A stretch of 24,605 nucleotides of DNA from Stenotrophomonas sp. (GCA_003525885.1 DQIG01000162.1:1-24605), one strand, 5' to 3'; counted from the first letter of the stretch, positions 1 to 7,493 are shown. A program made the numbers and translations. The notes: generated by a model not told the origin, from the sequence alone.

Positions 1-44
1 CAGCGGCCGGCACTACCGGGCGTGGTCGCGGTCGGCCCTACCGG
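1..44 (-). repeat. Partial SMAG/REP-like hairpin sequence at window edge
   Basis: Read on the minus strand, this stretch holds two GTAG tetranucleotides. One is followed by the start of a GC-rich palindrome (TGCCGGCCGCTG) that the window edge cuts off. GTAG plus a GC-rich palindrome is the pattern of Stenotrophomonas SMAG elements, and it recurs in better form elsewhere in the window. Positions 45-166 show no gene. The assignment is weak because the second half of the palindrome is outside the window. Confidence 0.3.
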
Positions 45-166
45 GTGCGGACCCTGCCTGATCCTGAATGGCTGCGCTAGAGTCACGCCACGCGCGACGC
101 CGCCTGACATACCGTTTACGGGCAACGCGCGACACTGGACTTCGACCCGAGGCAAAGGACCCCCGC

Positions 167-541
167 ATGAGCAAGCTGACCGTAATCACCGACCGCGCCC
201 TGGAGCGCGCCCTGGACCTGGCCCACAGCGCCGGCGACGGCCTGAAGAGCGCCGGTGGCAGCCTGCGCAATGCGGACTGGATCAAGACCGGCGCCGCCAT
301 CGGCGCAGTAAAGACTGGCGGCAAGGCCGCGACCAAGTTCGTGCGCCGCAATCCGGCCGTGGCCGTGGCTGCAGCTGCGGTCGGTGTCGGCCTGCTCGGC
401 TATGCGCTGTACCGCAAGCAGCAGAAGAAGAAGGCCGCCAATGGCCACGTGGTGAATGGGCAGGCGCAGCGCATCAGCGCGCGTGACCGCCGCAACGACA
501 CCGTCGTGGACGAGCACAGCGATATCGGCAGCGATGCATGA
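167..541 (+). CDS. Small single-span membrane protein (YqjD/ElaB-like architecture)
   Basis: A 124-residue protein starting at the ATG that follows AAAGGA about eight bases upstream; an earlier in-frame start has no ribosome binding site. The first 60 residues are polar and helical. A single hydrophobic alanine/valine/glycine-rich span follows at about residues 65-85, then a lysine-rich stretch (RKQQKKK) and a polar tail. This resembles the layout of ribosome-associated or stress-related tail-anchored proteins such as YqjD/ElaB and DUF883 proteins, but the span is internal rather than at the very C-terminus. I see no catalytic motif. It stands alone, converging on the pseudouridine synthase gene. 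The family assignment is an inference from architecture only. Confidence 0.7.
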   Translation: MSKLTVITDRALERALDLAHSAGDGLKSAGGSLRNADWIKTGAAIGAVKTGGKAATKFVRRNPAVAVAAAAVGVGLLGYALYRKQQKKKAANGHVVNGQAQRISARDRRNDTVVDEHSDIGSDA

Positions 542-550
542 ATCTGCTGG

Positions 551-625
551 GGTCGGATCCCTTCCACAGGTAGGGCTCTGACCCAAGGCACTGCATGAGG
601 GTCGGACGCCGCAAGGCCTCCGGCC
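551..625 (+). terminator. Imperfect hairpins and weak terminator between convergent genes
   Basis: After the stop of the small membrane protein there is an imperfect inverted pair (GGGTCGGATCCC and GGGCTCTGACCC). It is followed by a short stem AGGCC-TCC-GGCC(C) running into TTTCTGTTT. The second element could end the plus-strand transcript. The stem is short and the T-run is interrupted, so this is a modest call. Confidence 0.35.
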
Positions 626-634
626 CTTTCTGTT

Positions 635-1174
635 TCAACCAATCTGCCGCCACTGTCCCGGCTGCAGGTCGTGCAGCCGGTACGGTCCCATCGACACCCG
701 CACCAGCCGCAACGTTGGCAGGTTCACCGCTGCGGTCATCCGTCGCACCTGCCGGTTACGGCCCTCGCGGATGGTGATCGCCAGCCAACTGTCAGGCACG
801 GTCTTGCGGAAGCGCACCGGCGGATCACGCGTCCACAGCGACGGCGCCGGATCAAGGCGTTCGATCTTCGCCTGCAGGGTCGGCCCGTCATTGAGCACCA
901 CGCCATCGCGCAGCTGTTGCAGCTGTTCGTCACTGGGCATGCCTTCCACCTGCACCCAGTAGGTCTTGTCGGCCTTGTGCTTCGGGTCGGTCAGCTTGTG
1001 CGCCAGCGTGCCGTTGTCGGTCAGCAGCAGCAGCCCCTCGCTGTCATGGTCCAGCCGGCCTGCGGCATACACGCGCGGCGGCAGGCCGAACCCGGCCAGG
1101 GTCGGCCGCGGCGGCACGCTGCGGTCGGTGAACTGGCAGAGCACGTTGAAGGGCTTGTTGAAGGCGATCAGCAT
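635..1174 (-). CDS. rluE: RsuA/RluE-family 23S rRNA pseudouridine synthase
   Basis: A 179-residue enzyme that isomerises a specific uridine in ribosomal RNA to pseudouridine. It has the opening motif NKPFNVLCQF (residues 6-15) and the catalytic motif GRLDHDSEGLLLL with the expected nucleophile Asp42. Near the C-terminus it has the family signature EGRNRQVRRM (137-146). There is no N-terminal S4 RNA-binding domain, which fits RluE (target U2457 in E. coli 23S rRNA) better than RsuA or RluB/F. The start chosen is the ATG directly before LIAFNKP, because the upstream in-frame extension runs into a SMAG repeat. The gene converges with the small membrane gene and lies downstream of the methyltransferase on the same strand. 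The family is secure; the exact target uridine is inferred. Confidence 0.88.
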   Translation of the reverse strand: MLIAFNKPFNVLCQFTDRSVPPRPTLAGFGLPPRVYAAGRLDHDSEGLLLLTDNGTLAHKLTDPKHKADKTYWVQVEGMPSDEQLQQLRDGVVLNDGPTLQAKIERLDPAPSLWTRDPPVRFRKTVPDSWLAITIREGRNRQVRRMTAAVNLPTLRLVRVSMGPYRLHDLQPGQWRQIG

Positions 1175-1231
1175 TGCGGGCACGGCAGTCGGCGGGTGGG
1201 GCATTGTCCCATGCCGCGCCATGCGCCACGT

Positions 1232-1318
1232 CCCTGTAGAGCCGAGCCCATGCTCGGCTGCTGTTGTTCCCTGTCGCGCTGCGCGCGATGAGCCGAGCAT
1301 GGGCTCGGCTCTACAGGG
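1232..1318. repeat. SMAG/REP dimer (28-bp perfect inverted repeat)
   Basis: Positions 1232-1259 and 1291-1318 are perfect reverse complements (outer end CCCTGTAG, then AGCCGAGCCCATGCTCGGCT). Each half is itself a hairpin with stem AGCCGAGC. The outer GTAG tetranucleotides mark it as a Stenotrophomonas SMAG-type REP doublet. It fills most of the gap between the methyltransferase stop and the rluE start. It could form a long cruciform or an RNA stem affecting read-through between these two co-directional genes. Confidence 0.88.
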
Positions 1319-1335
1319 TCGGCGCATGCCCCACT

Positions 1336-2193
1336 TTACGGCTTGATGAAGCGCAGGGTCATGCGGTCGCTTTCGCCGATCGCCTGGTACTTCGCATCAT
1401 CAGCCTTGTCGTGCTGGTTGGTCGGCGGCAGCGTCCACACGCCGTTCGGGTGGTCCTTGGTGTCACGCGGGTTGGCGTTGACCTCGCTGCGCGCATCCAG
1501 CTTGAAACCGGCGGCCTCAGCCATCGCGATCACCTGCTGCTGGCCGACATAGCCGGTGTCATCGTCGTCGGCCACGTCGGCCTTGGCGCGATGCTCGACC
1601 ACGCCCAGCACGCCGCCCGGCTTGAGCACGTTGAAGAAGCCCTGGAACATGCCCTGCGCCTGGCCGGCCTTGCGCCAGTTGTGCACATTACGGAAGGTCA
1701 GCACCACGTCGGCTGAACTGGCCGGGCCGAACACCGGCCTGGCCGGATCGTAGGCAACCACGGCGGTCTTGCCGAACTGTGCCGGCGCGCCGGCGTACTT
1801 CTTTTCCAGGCTGTCGCGGCTGCGCTGCTGGTAGTCACGGCCACGGCCTTCGGGCACCGCCATCGGGTCGACCACGGCGGCAACGTAGTGGCCCCTGTCA
1901 TGCAGCAGCGGCGCCAGGATTTCCGAGTACCAGCCGTTGCCGGGGGTGATCTCGATGACGGTCTTTTCCGGCGTCACCTTGAAGAACGACAGCGTCTGCG
2001 CCGGATGACGGAAGCCATCGCGCTTGACGTAGTTGGCATCGCGGGTCGGCGCCTTCACCGCCGCGTCGATGGCCGGCGACACCTGGATCTTCGCCGGCGC
2101 CACCGTGGCAGGTGCGGCGAACGCGGGAACAGCGGCAAGCAGGGCCGAGGCAAGCAGCAGGCGGCAACCACGCAGGGACGAAGCAGGCATCAT
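1336..2193 (-). CDS. Exported class I SAM-dependent methyltransferase (COG4798 type)
   Basis: A 285-residue protein. The first of two adjacent ATGs is preceded by GGAG at eight bases, so translation probably starts there. Residues 1-28 form a signal peptide (basic RGCR, then a leucine/alanine core ending AFAA). The mature part carries a Rossmann methyltransferase fold with motif I as VIEITPGNGWYSEIL (about 79-93). A motif IV-like stretch DVVLTFRNVHNW and a post-I VVDP segment follow, as does the LKPGGVLGVVEHR motif typical of these enzymes. This matches the family annotated as predicted periplasmic methyltransferase COG4798. A signal peptide on a SAM-dependent enzyme is odd, since SAM is cytoplasmic; this is a known but unexplained feature of the family. 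The substrate is unknown. Confidence 0.82.
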   Translation of the reverse strand: MMPASSLRGCRLLLASALLAAVPAFAAPATVAPAKIQVSPAIDAAVKAPTRDANYVKRDGFRHPAQTLSFFKVTPEKTVIEITPGNGWYSEILAPLLHDRGHYVAAVVDPMAVPEGRGRDYQQRSRDSLEKKYAGAPAQFGKTAVVAYDPARPVFGPASSADVVLTFRNVHNWRKAGQAQGMFQGFFNVLKPGGVLGVVEHRAKADVADDDDTGYVGQQQVIAMAEAAGFKLDARSEVNANPRDTKDHPNGVWTLPPTNQHDKADDAKYQAIGESDRMTLRFIKP

Positions 2194-2362
2194 CGGGGCG
2201 ACTCCAGCGGAAGATGCGGCGAGACTAGCAGTCGCGGCGTCCCAGGTGTTCACAAAACGTTAGCCGGGTGCAGGTTGCGGAACACTGTTTTGTGGTCACC
2301 GCCGCAGCGCGGTCACACAGCGCGTTCTATTCTGGAGCACTTCCCCCAAGGAGTCCGTGCCC

Positions 2363-3319
2363 ATGACGGCAACCCGCGAACTGGGCCGTTCCGGCCTGCA
2401 TGTACGTCCGCTCGCCTTCGGTGGCAACGTGTTCGGCTGGAGCGCCGATGAGAAGGCCAGCTTCGCCCTGCTCGATGCCTTCGTCGATGCCGGCTTCAAC
2501 CTGGTCGACACCGCCGATGTGTATTCGGCCTGGGTGCCAGGCAATGCCGGCGGCGAATCGGAAACGCTGATCGGCAAGTGGTTTGCCCGCAGCGGCAAGC
2601 GCGACAAGGTGGTGCTGGCGACCAAGGTGGCCAAATGGGCCGAACGCCCTGGCCTGACCCCGGACAACATCAATGCCGCGGTCGAGGATTCGCTGCGCCG
2701 CCTGCAGACCGACGTGATCGATCTGTACCAGGCCCACGAGGATGACGAGTCGACGCCGCTGGAAGCGACCCTGGCCGCGTTCGGCCGGTTGATCGAAGCC
2801 GGCAAGGTACGTGCGATCGGTGCTTCCAACTACAGCGCCACGCGCCTGGCCGATGCGCTGAAGGTGTCCACCGACTACAAGCTGCCGCGTTACGAAACCC
2901 TGCAGCCGGAGTACAACCTGTATGACCGCGCCGGCTACGAAAAGGAACTGGAACCGCTGGTGCAGCGCGAACAGATCGGCGTGATCGGTTACTACGCGCT
3001 GGCCAGTGGCTTCCTCAGTGGCAAGTACCGCACGCCGGCCGATGCAGCCAAGAGCCCGGCGCGTGGCGAGACCGTGGTGAAGCGCTATCTGAACCCGCGC
3101 GGCCTGCGCATCCTGCAGGCACTGGATGACGTGGCCAGCAAGCACGGCGCCAGCGCTGCACAGATCGCACTGGCATGGCAGATCGCGCGGCCGTTGATCA
3201 CCGCGCCGATCGTCAGCGCCACCAGCGTCGAACAGCTGCACGATCTGCTGGCAGCGGCCAACGTATCGCTGAGCGTGCAGGATGTCGCGCAGCTGGATGC
3301 CGCCAGCGCGGAAGCGTGA
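2363..3319 (+). CDS. Aldo/keto reductase (YajO/YghZ-like, NADPH-dependent)
   Basis: A 318-residue TIM-barrel oxidoreductase. The catalytic tetrad can be read directly: Asp49 and Tyr54 in VDTADVYS, Lys88 in LATKVAKW and His125 in LYQAHEDD. The cofactor-side motif IGASNYSA is present, and so is the C-terminal region that binds the NADPH phosphate (APIVSATSVEQL). The ATG at 2363 is preferred over the in-frame GTG two codons earlier, because AAGGAG at 2348-2353 is nine bases from the ATG and only three from the GTG. Such enzymes reduce aldehydes and ketones and often belong to the AKR11/12/13-like general stress reductases; the natural substrate cannot be told. The gene is transcribed divergently from the methyltransferase, with about 170 bp between them. 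Confidence 0.88.
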   Translation: MTATRELGRSGLHVRPLAFGGNVFGWSADEKASFALLDAFVDAGFNLVDTADVYSAWVPGNAGGESETLIGKWFARSGKRDKVVLATKVAKWAERPGLTPDNINAAVEDSLRRLQTDVIDLYQAHEDDESTPLEATLAAFGRLIEAGKVRAIGASNYSATRLADALKVSTDYKLPRYETLQPEYNLYDRAGYEKELEPLVQREQIGVIGYYALASGFLSGKYRTPADAAKSPARGETVVKRYLNPRGLRILQALDDVASKHGASAAQIALAWQIARPLITAPIVSATSVEQLHDLLAAANVSLSVQDVAQLDAASAEA

Positions 3320-3344
3320 GACCAGGCAATGCCGAAGAAAATAA

Positions 3345-3374
3345 TTGAACAAAATGGTTGCACGCGACTAAATC
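3345..3374 (+). promoter_or_regulatory. Predicted sigma-70 promoter of a short orphan transcript
   Basis: TTGAAC (3345-3350) and TAAATC (3369-3374) are separated by 18 bases in an A/T-rich island that contrasts with its surroundings. The pair sits 25 bp after the aldo/keto reductase stop and points at the short unit that ends in a strong terminator at 3570-3608. There is no direct evidence of activity. Confidence 0.5.
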
Positions 3375-3421
3375 GTGGTTTATCGTGCGCACCTCGTTTC
3401 AACAACCACTGGAAACTTCCC

Positions 3422-3523
3422 TTGAACGCGCATTCCGTCGCCATCGCCAAACTGCTGCCATGCCTGCGCATGGACGGGCTGGCGCGCGCGTTCGGCAAGG
3501 AAGTCCAGCTGACAACGGCCTGA
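3422..3523 (+). CDS. Possible 33-residue small protein (TTG start)
   Basis: A frame of 33 codons starts at TTG with GGAAA six bases upstream and ends TGA just before the first hairpin of the transcript. The peptide begins MNAHSVAIAKLLPCLRMDG and is amphipathic, with one cysteine and a short polar end. A longer in-frame version from 3329 would begin upstream of the predicted promoter, so it is less likely. I do not recognise it. It may be a real small protein or simply the 5' part of an untranslated RNA. Confidence 0.3.
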   Translation: MNAHSVAIAKLLPCLRMDGLARAFGKEVQLTTA

Positions 3524-3534
3524 TACCCGCCCTG

Positions 3535-3559
3535 CGGAGATCGGCCACCCCGATCTCCG
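3535..3559 (+). other. Stable hairpin preceding the terminator
   Basis: CGGAGATCGG and CCGATCTCCG form a perfect 10-bp stem closed by the loop CCACC. It lies 11 bases before the intrinsic terminator. The two together resemble the 3' end of a small RNA. Confidence 0.6.
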
Positions 3560-3569
3560 AGGCCTGACG

Positions 3570-3608
3570 ACGCCCTCGGAACGCAAGTCCCGGGGGCGTT
3601 TTCGTTTG
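3570..3608 (+). terminator. Strong intrinsic terminator
   Basis: A 10-bp stem (ACGCCCTCGG at 3570-3579 pairing with 3590-3599, one G-U pair) has a 10-base loop and runs directly into TTTTCGTTT. This is the best intrinsic terminator in the left part of the window. It closes the short unit that starts near 3382. Confidence 0.8.
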
Positions 3609-3748
3609 CGTCGGCACAAGGACCCGCGATGCCAGAACTGCACCCCGCGCGGCAACCCGCCGCTCACTGACCCAGGTTTCTCCCGCCCCGCCGAAGGATT
3701 TACTTCGCGCGATCGGCAACGCCTGGACATTATCTGCATCGCACCAAA
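3609..3748. other. Stretch with no recognisable gene
   Basis: No frame with family resemblance or a ribosome binding site is seen. The stretch contains ACATTATC at 3727-3734, which matches one arm of the palindrome at 3749-3770. I looked for a sigma-54 promoter (GG-N10-GC). Near-misses exist with spacing of nine or eleven, but none has the required ten, so I do not call one. Confidence 0.5.
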
Positions 3749-3770
3749 ACATTATCGCTCGCGATAATGT
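3749..3770. promoter_or_regulatory. Perfect 10-bp palindrome, candidate operator
   Basis: ACATTATCGC and GCGATAATGT are exact reverse complements separated by TC. A lone half-site ACATTATC occurs 15 bases upstream at 3727-3734. This A/T-rich motif stands out in a GC-rich setting and lies about 110 bp before the first tRNA-like unit, so it may bind a dimeric regulator controlling the RNA and slipin/RtcB region. It could instead be an RNA hairpin, but no T-run follows. Confidence 0.55.
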
Positions 3771-3877
3771 CGGCGGCCTGCACCCTCGATTCTCCAACGG
3801 TCCCGTTTCCACCACGGGCTGGTGCGCGCGGCGTTGCCGTGGCGTATGCCGGAGGTCGCGGACATGCCATCGCCTGG

Positions 3878-3939
3878 ATCGCCTGCTGGGGCAGGCGCCG
3901 GTTCGCCGGTACGCGGTTCGATTCCGCGCGGTTCACCAC
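3878..3939 (+). ncRNA. tRNA-like RNA unit without a normal anticodon arm
   Basis: In order there are three hairpins. The first is D-arm-like, GCCTGC-TGGG-GCAGGC (3881-3896). The second is a short middle hairpin, GCCGG-TTCG-CCGGT (3897-3910), with a UUCG tetraloop in place of a seven-base anticodon loop. The third is a textbook T-arm, CGCGG-TTCGATT-CCGCG (3912-3928). The unit ends GGTTCACCAC with a possible encoded CCA at 3936-3938. The layout mimics a tRNA that cannot decode. Bacterial Y RNAs of the YrlA class, found beside Ro60 and RtcB genes, also carry tRNA-like domains, so this may belong to that class. No clear Y stem or Ro60 gene was found, so the class is inferred. Confidence 0.45.
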
Positions 3940-4013
3940 TGGATAGCTCAGTAGGGTAGAGCAACGGATCCGTAATCCGTCTGTCGTGGGTTCGATTCCC
4001 ACTCCAAACCACA
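3937..4013 (+). tRNA. tRNA-Thr(CGU)-like sequence with C33 and short acceptor; tRNA mimic or pseudo-tRNA
   Basis: It has a normal D-arm (TAGCTC...GAGC), an anticodon stem ACGGA/TCCGT enclosing TCCGTAA (anticodon CGU), and the T-arm GTGGG-TTCGATT-CCCAC. It ends TCCAAACCACA. Two things are wrong for a working tRNA. Position 33 is C instead of the near-invariant U. The acceptor pairs only over TGGA/TCCA, and the next three positions mismatch. It abuts the preceding tRNA-like unit with no spacer, and both end in ACCAC. It could be a decayed tRNA-Thr gene, but the tandem arrangement upstream of slipin and RtcB suggests a tRNA-mimic RNA. Confidence 0.55.
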
Positions 4014-4367
4014 TGACCTCTCACGTCATGACTTGAAGCAACACCCGGGGCGCAAGCCCCAGCGGCCATCGTCGCCGTCCACCGTCATCGCCTTCGGGCG
4101 GGGCGTGGAAGGCAACGGACCGCACGCCGGGCCCCGGCCCGCCGCCACTGCCAGCCACGTTCCGCCCCGGTGCTGCATGCCGGGAACGACGATGGCAGCA
4201 CTGCCGGTGCACCGAAGGCTCCGCGCGCGGACCGTCCGCCGATGGCCGCCCTCTTCCGCTACCTGCACGTGGTGTGCAGGCGGCCTCGCCACGATCTGAT
4301 CGACCCGGGTCATGGCGATTCATCCGCAACGGGTCGAACCACCAGAGCCATACAAGGAGAGACTCCC
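4012..4367 (+). other. Structured leader region upstream of the slipin gene, no gene seen
   Basis: No convincing protein is encoded in this 350-bp stretch. It holds several compact hairpins: CATGAC-N7-GTCATG directly at the end of the tRNA-like unit (4012-4030), GGGGC-GCAA-GCCCC with a GNRA-type tetraloop (4047-4060), and CGCC-TTCG-GGCG with a C(UUCG)G tetraloop (4089-4100). Stable tetraloops in sequence point to a structured RNA that may continue from the tRNA-like units as one long transcript into the slipin mRNA. Confidence 0.4.
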
Positions 4368-5492
4368 ATGTTCTGGACCATCAAGGTCGTGATCGGCGAC
4401 GGCGAGCGCGGCCTGGTGTATCGCAACCGTCGTTTCCAGCAGATCCTGCTGCCGGGCGTGCACCGCCTGTCGCCGTTCGGCGGCCGCCCGCACGTGGACA
4501 TCCACACCGCATCGAAGGGCGCAGCCTACACCGGCAGCGACCAGGACAGCCTGATCGAAGCACTGGGCGCGCGGTTGGACACGCACTTCGTGCTGGCCAA
4601 CGTCGGCGCCAGCGAGGTCGGCCTGTTGCTGCGCAACGGCCGCATCGATGAAGTCCTGCCGCCGGGCAGCCGCCGCCTGTACTGGCGCGGTTCTGTCGAC
4701 ACCCAGGTGCGCGTGATGGCACTGGGCGACGAGCCGCGCGTCCCGGCGGACGTGCAGCAACGCCTGGGCCAGCTGGGCGTGCTGCCGCGTGTCGCGGTAA
4801 TCAGCACCGTGCCGAGCGAGTCGGTGGGCCTGCTGTTCATCGATGGCACGTTGCGGCAGACGCTGGACGCCGGCCTGCACGCGTTCTGGAACTTCAACGG
4901 CAACGTGTCGGTCGAGCGTGTGGAACTGCGCGCACGTTCGCTGGACGTGTCCGGCCAGGAGCTGCTCAGCCGCGACAAGGTCACCCTGCGGGTGACCCTG
5001 GCCGCGACCGTGCAGGTGTTCGACCCGGTGCGTGCACACCGCACGCTCAGCAATGCCGATGAGTTCGTCTATCGGCAGCTGCAGTTTGGCCTGCGCCAGG
5101 CGATTGCCGCGCGCAGCCTGGACGAGCTGCTGGGCGACAAGGCGGCGCTGGACGGTGAGATCGCCGCCCATGTGCAGGCGGCGATCGAGGGCCATGGCGT
5201 GCGGCTGCTCGGCGTGGGCATCAAGGACGTGATCCTGCCGGGCGAGATGAAGGAGATCCTCAACGGTGTGGTGCTGGCCGAGAAGCAGGCCCAGGCCAGC
5301 GTGATCCGTCGCCGCGAGGAGGCCAACGCCACGCGTTCGCAGCTCAACACCGCAAAGCTGATCGAGGATAACCCGGTGCTGATGCGTTTGAAGGAGCTGG
5401 AGGCACTGGAGAAGGTCACCGAGAAGATCGACAAGCTCACCGTGTTCGGCGGCCTGGATGGCGTGCTGAAGCAGCTGGTGACGATCAGGTAG
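4368..5492 (+). CDS. Slipin / SPFH (band 7) family protein
   Basis: A 374-residue protein starting at the ATG that has AAGGAG eight bases upstream. The SPFH/band-7 core runs from about residue 140 to 330. It has the typical EGHGVRLLGVGIKDVILPGEMKEIL segment in two parts around residues 280-305, followed by a charged helix (EKQAQASVIRRREEANATR) that drives oligomerisation in slipins. Before the core, three segments share the pattern G-L-(L/V)-x-x-(N/D)-(G/R)-x-x-x-x-x-L-x-x-G (near residues 14-36, 82-110 and 153-175). Unlike stomatin-type slipins it has no obvious N-terminal membrane span. It lies 55 bp upstream of rtcB on the same strand, a pairing seen repeatedly in bacterial RNA-repair loci. 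Its direct role there is not known. Confidence 0.88.
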   Translation: MFWTIKVVIGDGERGLVYRNRRFQQILLPGVHRLSPFGGRPHVDIHTASKGAAYTGSDQDSLIEALGARLDTHFVLANVGASEVGLLLRNGRIDEVLPPGSRRLYWRGSVDTQVRVMALGDEPRVPADVQQRLGQLGVLPRVAVISTVPSESVGLLFIDGTLRQTLDAGLHAFWNFNGNVSVERVELRARSLDVSGQELLSRDKVTLRVTLAATVQVFDPVRAHRTLSNADEFVYRQLQFGLRQAIAARSLDELLGDKAALDGEIAAHVQAAIEGHGVRLLGVGIKDVILPGEMKEILNGVVLAEKQAQASVIRRREEANATRSQLNTAKLIEDNPVLMRLKELEALEKVTEKIDKLTVFGGLDGVLKQLVTIR

Positions 5493-5494
5493 GG

Positions 5495-5522
5495 GTAGCG
5501 GCGGCGCAGGGACGCGCCGCCG
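5495..5522 (+). repeat. GTAG-type hairpin between slipin and rtcB
   Basis: GTAG (5495-5498) is followed by a perfect 9-bp stem CGGCGGCGC/GCGCCGCCG around a six-base loop. This has the shape of a single SMAG-type REP unit inside a presumed operon. There is no T-run, so it is probably not a terminator. It may change the relative levels of the two proteins. Confidence 0.55.
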
Positions 5523-5547
5523 GCCCATCAAGGACATACACGAAGAC

Positions 5548-6768
<1,221 letters not shown>

Positions 6769-6774
6769 TGGAAT

Positions 6775-6836
6775 GGTGCCGGCCAAGGCCGGCACCCACT
6801 GCTCCATATTGCGGTAGATCCACGCCATGCGTGGAT
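6775..6836. repeat. REP/SMAG hairpins downstream of rtcB
   Basis: A near-uninterrupted palindrome, GGTGCCGGCC-AA-GGCCGGCACC (6775-6796), lies six bases after the rtcB stop. It is followed by GTAG (6814-6817) with the hairpin ATCCACGC-CAT-GCGTGGAT (6818-6836). The same second unit recurs exactly at 9222-9244. A further imperfect GCCGGC stem runs to about 6862. These separate the convergent rtcB and ParB-like genes and may act as transcript ends without a T-run. Confidence 0.75.
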
Positions 6837-6872
6837 GGAACGGCGCCGGCCAAGCCCGGCATCCGCCGCCAC

Positions 6873-7493
6873 TCAATCGTGCTCGATCCCACACCACCCC
6901 GGCAGATAGCGCGCATCGGCGTGCCGAGCATGTTCGGTAGCGGTGGCCACCGCCTTGCGGAAATCGCGGCGGATCAGCTTGCGGGTCATCCGCTGCCGGA
7001 AGTAGTCGGCCCACAGGAACTCGGCGAACGGCTGCACTGACTTGGCGTAGCCACCACTGCGGCGCACCTCGCCGGCCAGCGAGCGATGCGGATCATCGGC
7101 CAGGTCCAGCAGCGATTTCGGCATCGCCGACGGCGGCTGCCGCACACCCTCGGCATCGAACGGATGCGCCCAGCAATAGCGTTCCATCACCGTCCAGAAC
7201 AGCTTGCGTGGCAGGTGCGAAAGATCAGCCTGCACGGCAGTCAGTACATGTTCAATACCCTCCTCGTGCAGGGCCACCGCCAGATGATGGTGGTCGATCA
7301 GGTACAGCCGGTTCGACGGCCCCACCACCACCGGCACCATGTGCCGCCCGAGGTAGCGCTCCTCGCCTTCCTTCGGCAAGGTCTTCCACTGCGCGCGCTT
7401 GCGCTGTACCTCCAGCAGGCCCACGCTCATCTGCGTCGGCCGCAGGTCGAGGATGGCGACCGGCGAAAGCCGCGGTTCGGGAATGCGGGTCAT
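6873..7493 (-). CDS. ParB-like nuclease-fold protein (ParBc_2 / DUF-type)
   Basis: A 206-residue protein of the ParB/Srx superfamily, ParBc_2 subgroup. It opens with a LDLRPTQMSVG segment (16-25), and the core includes LIDHHHLAVAL (65-75) with the clustered histidines typical of this group. There is no helix-turn-helix or partner parA, so it is not a plasmid or chromosome partition protein. The biochemical role of these stand-alone proteins is unproven. Its ATG overlaps the TGA of the SulP transporter (ATGA), which implies translational coupling and hence a link to anion uptake or redox metabolism. It is the last gene of the minus-strand block that begins with the Rrf2 regulator. Confidence 0.8.
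   Translation of the reverse strand: MTRIPEPRLSPVAILDLRPTQMSVGLLEVQRKRAQWKTLPKEGEERYLGRHMVPVVVGPSNRLYLIDHHHLAVALHEEGIEHVLTAVQADLSHLPRKLFWTVMERYCWAHPFDAEGVRQPPSAMPKSLLDLADDPHRSLAGEVRRSGGYAKSVQPFAEFLWADYFRQRMTRKLIRRDFRKAVATATEHARHADARYLPGWCGIEHD

Larger units (their letters stand above)
3382..3608 (+). ncRNA. Candidate small RNA or leader transcript of about 220 nt
   Basis: A self-contained unit with a predicted promoter upstream, two hairpins and a strong terminator. The first hairpin has a 10-bp stem (CGGAGATCGG at 3535-3544 with its complement at 3550-3559) and a C-rich CCACC loop. The second is the terminator. The 5' part also contains a possible 33-codon frame (3422-3523). No known gene follows for 750 bp, so classical attenuation of a downstream gene is unlikely. 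An sRNA, or a short mRNA with a structured 3' end, fits better. I do not recognise a known family. Confidence 0.45.

Noticed and set aside
3730..4069. Minus-strand frames with peptides like NRTHDRRITDPLLYP
   Set aside because: These are translations of the antisense of the tRNA-like sequence, a common spurious protein; they have no ribosome binding site and no family support.
3600..4367. Sigma-54 promoter for an RtcR-type RNA-repair operon
   Set aside because: Candidate GG/GC pairs have nine or eleven bases between them rather than ten; none fits the strict spacing.
4170..4367. N-terminal extension of the slipin
   Set aside because: No ribosome binding site or family similarity; AAGGAG correctly placed before 4368 sets the start.
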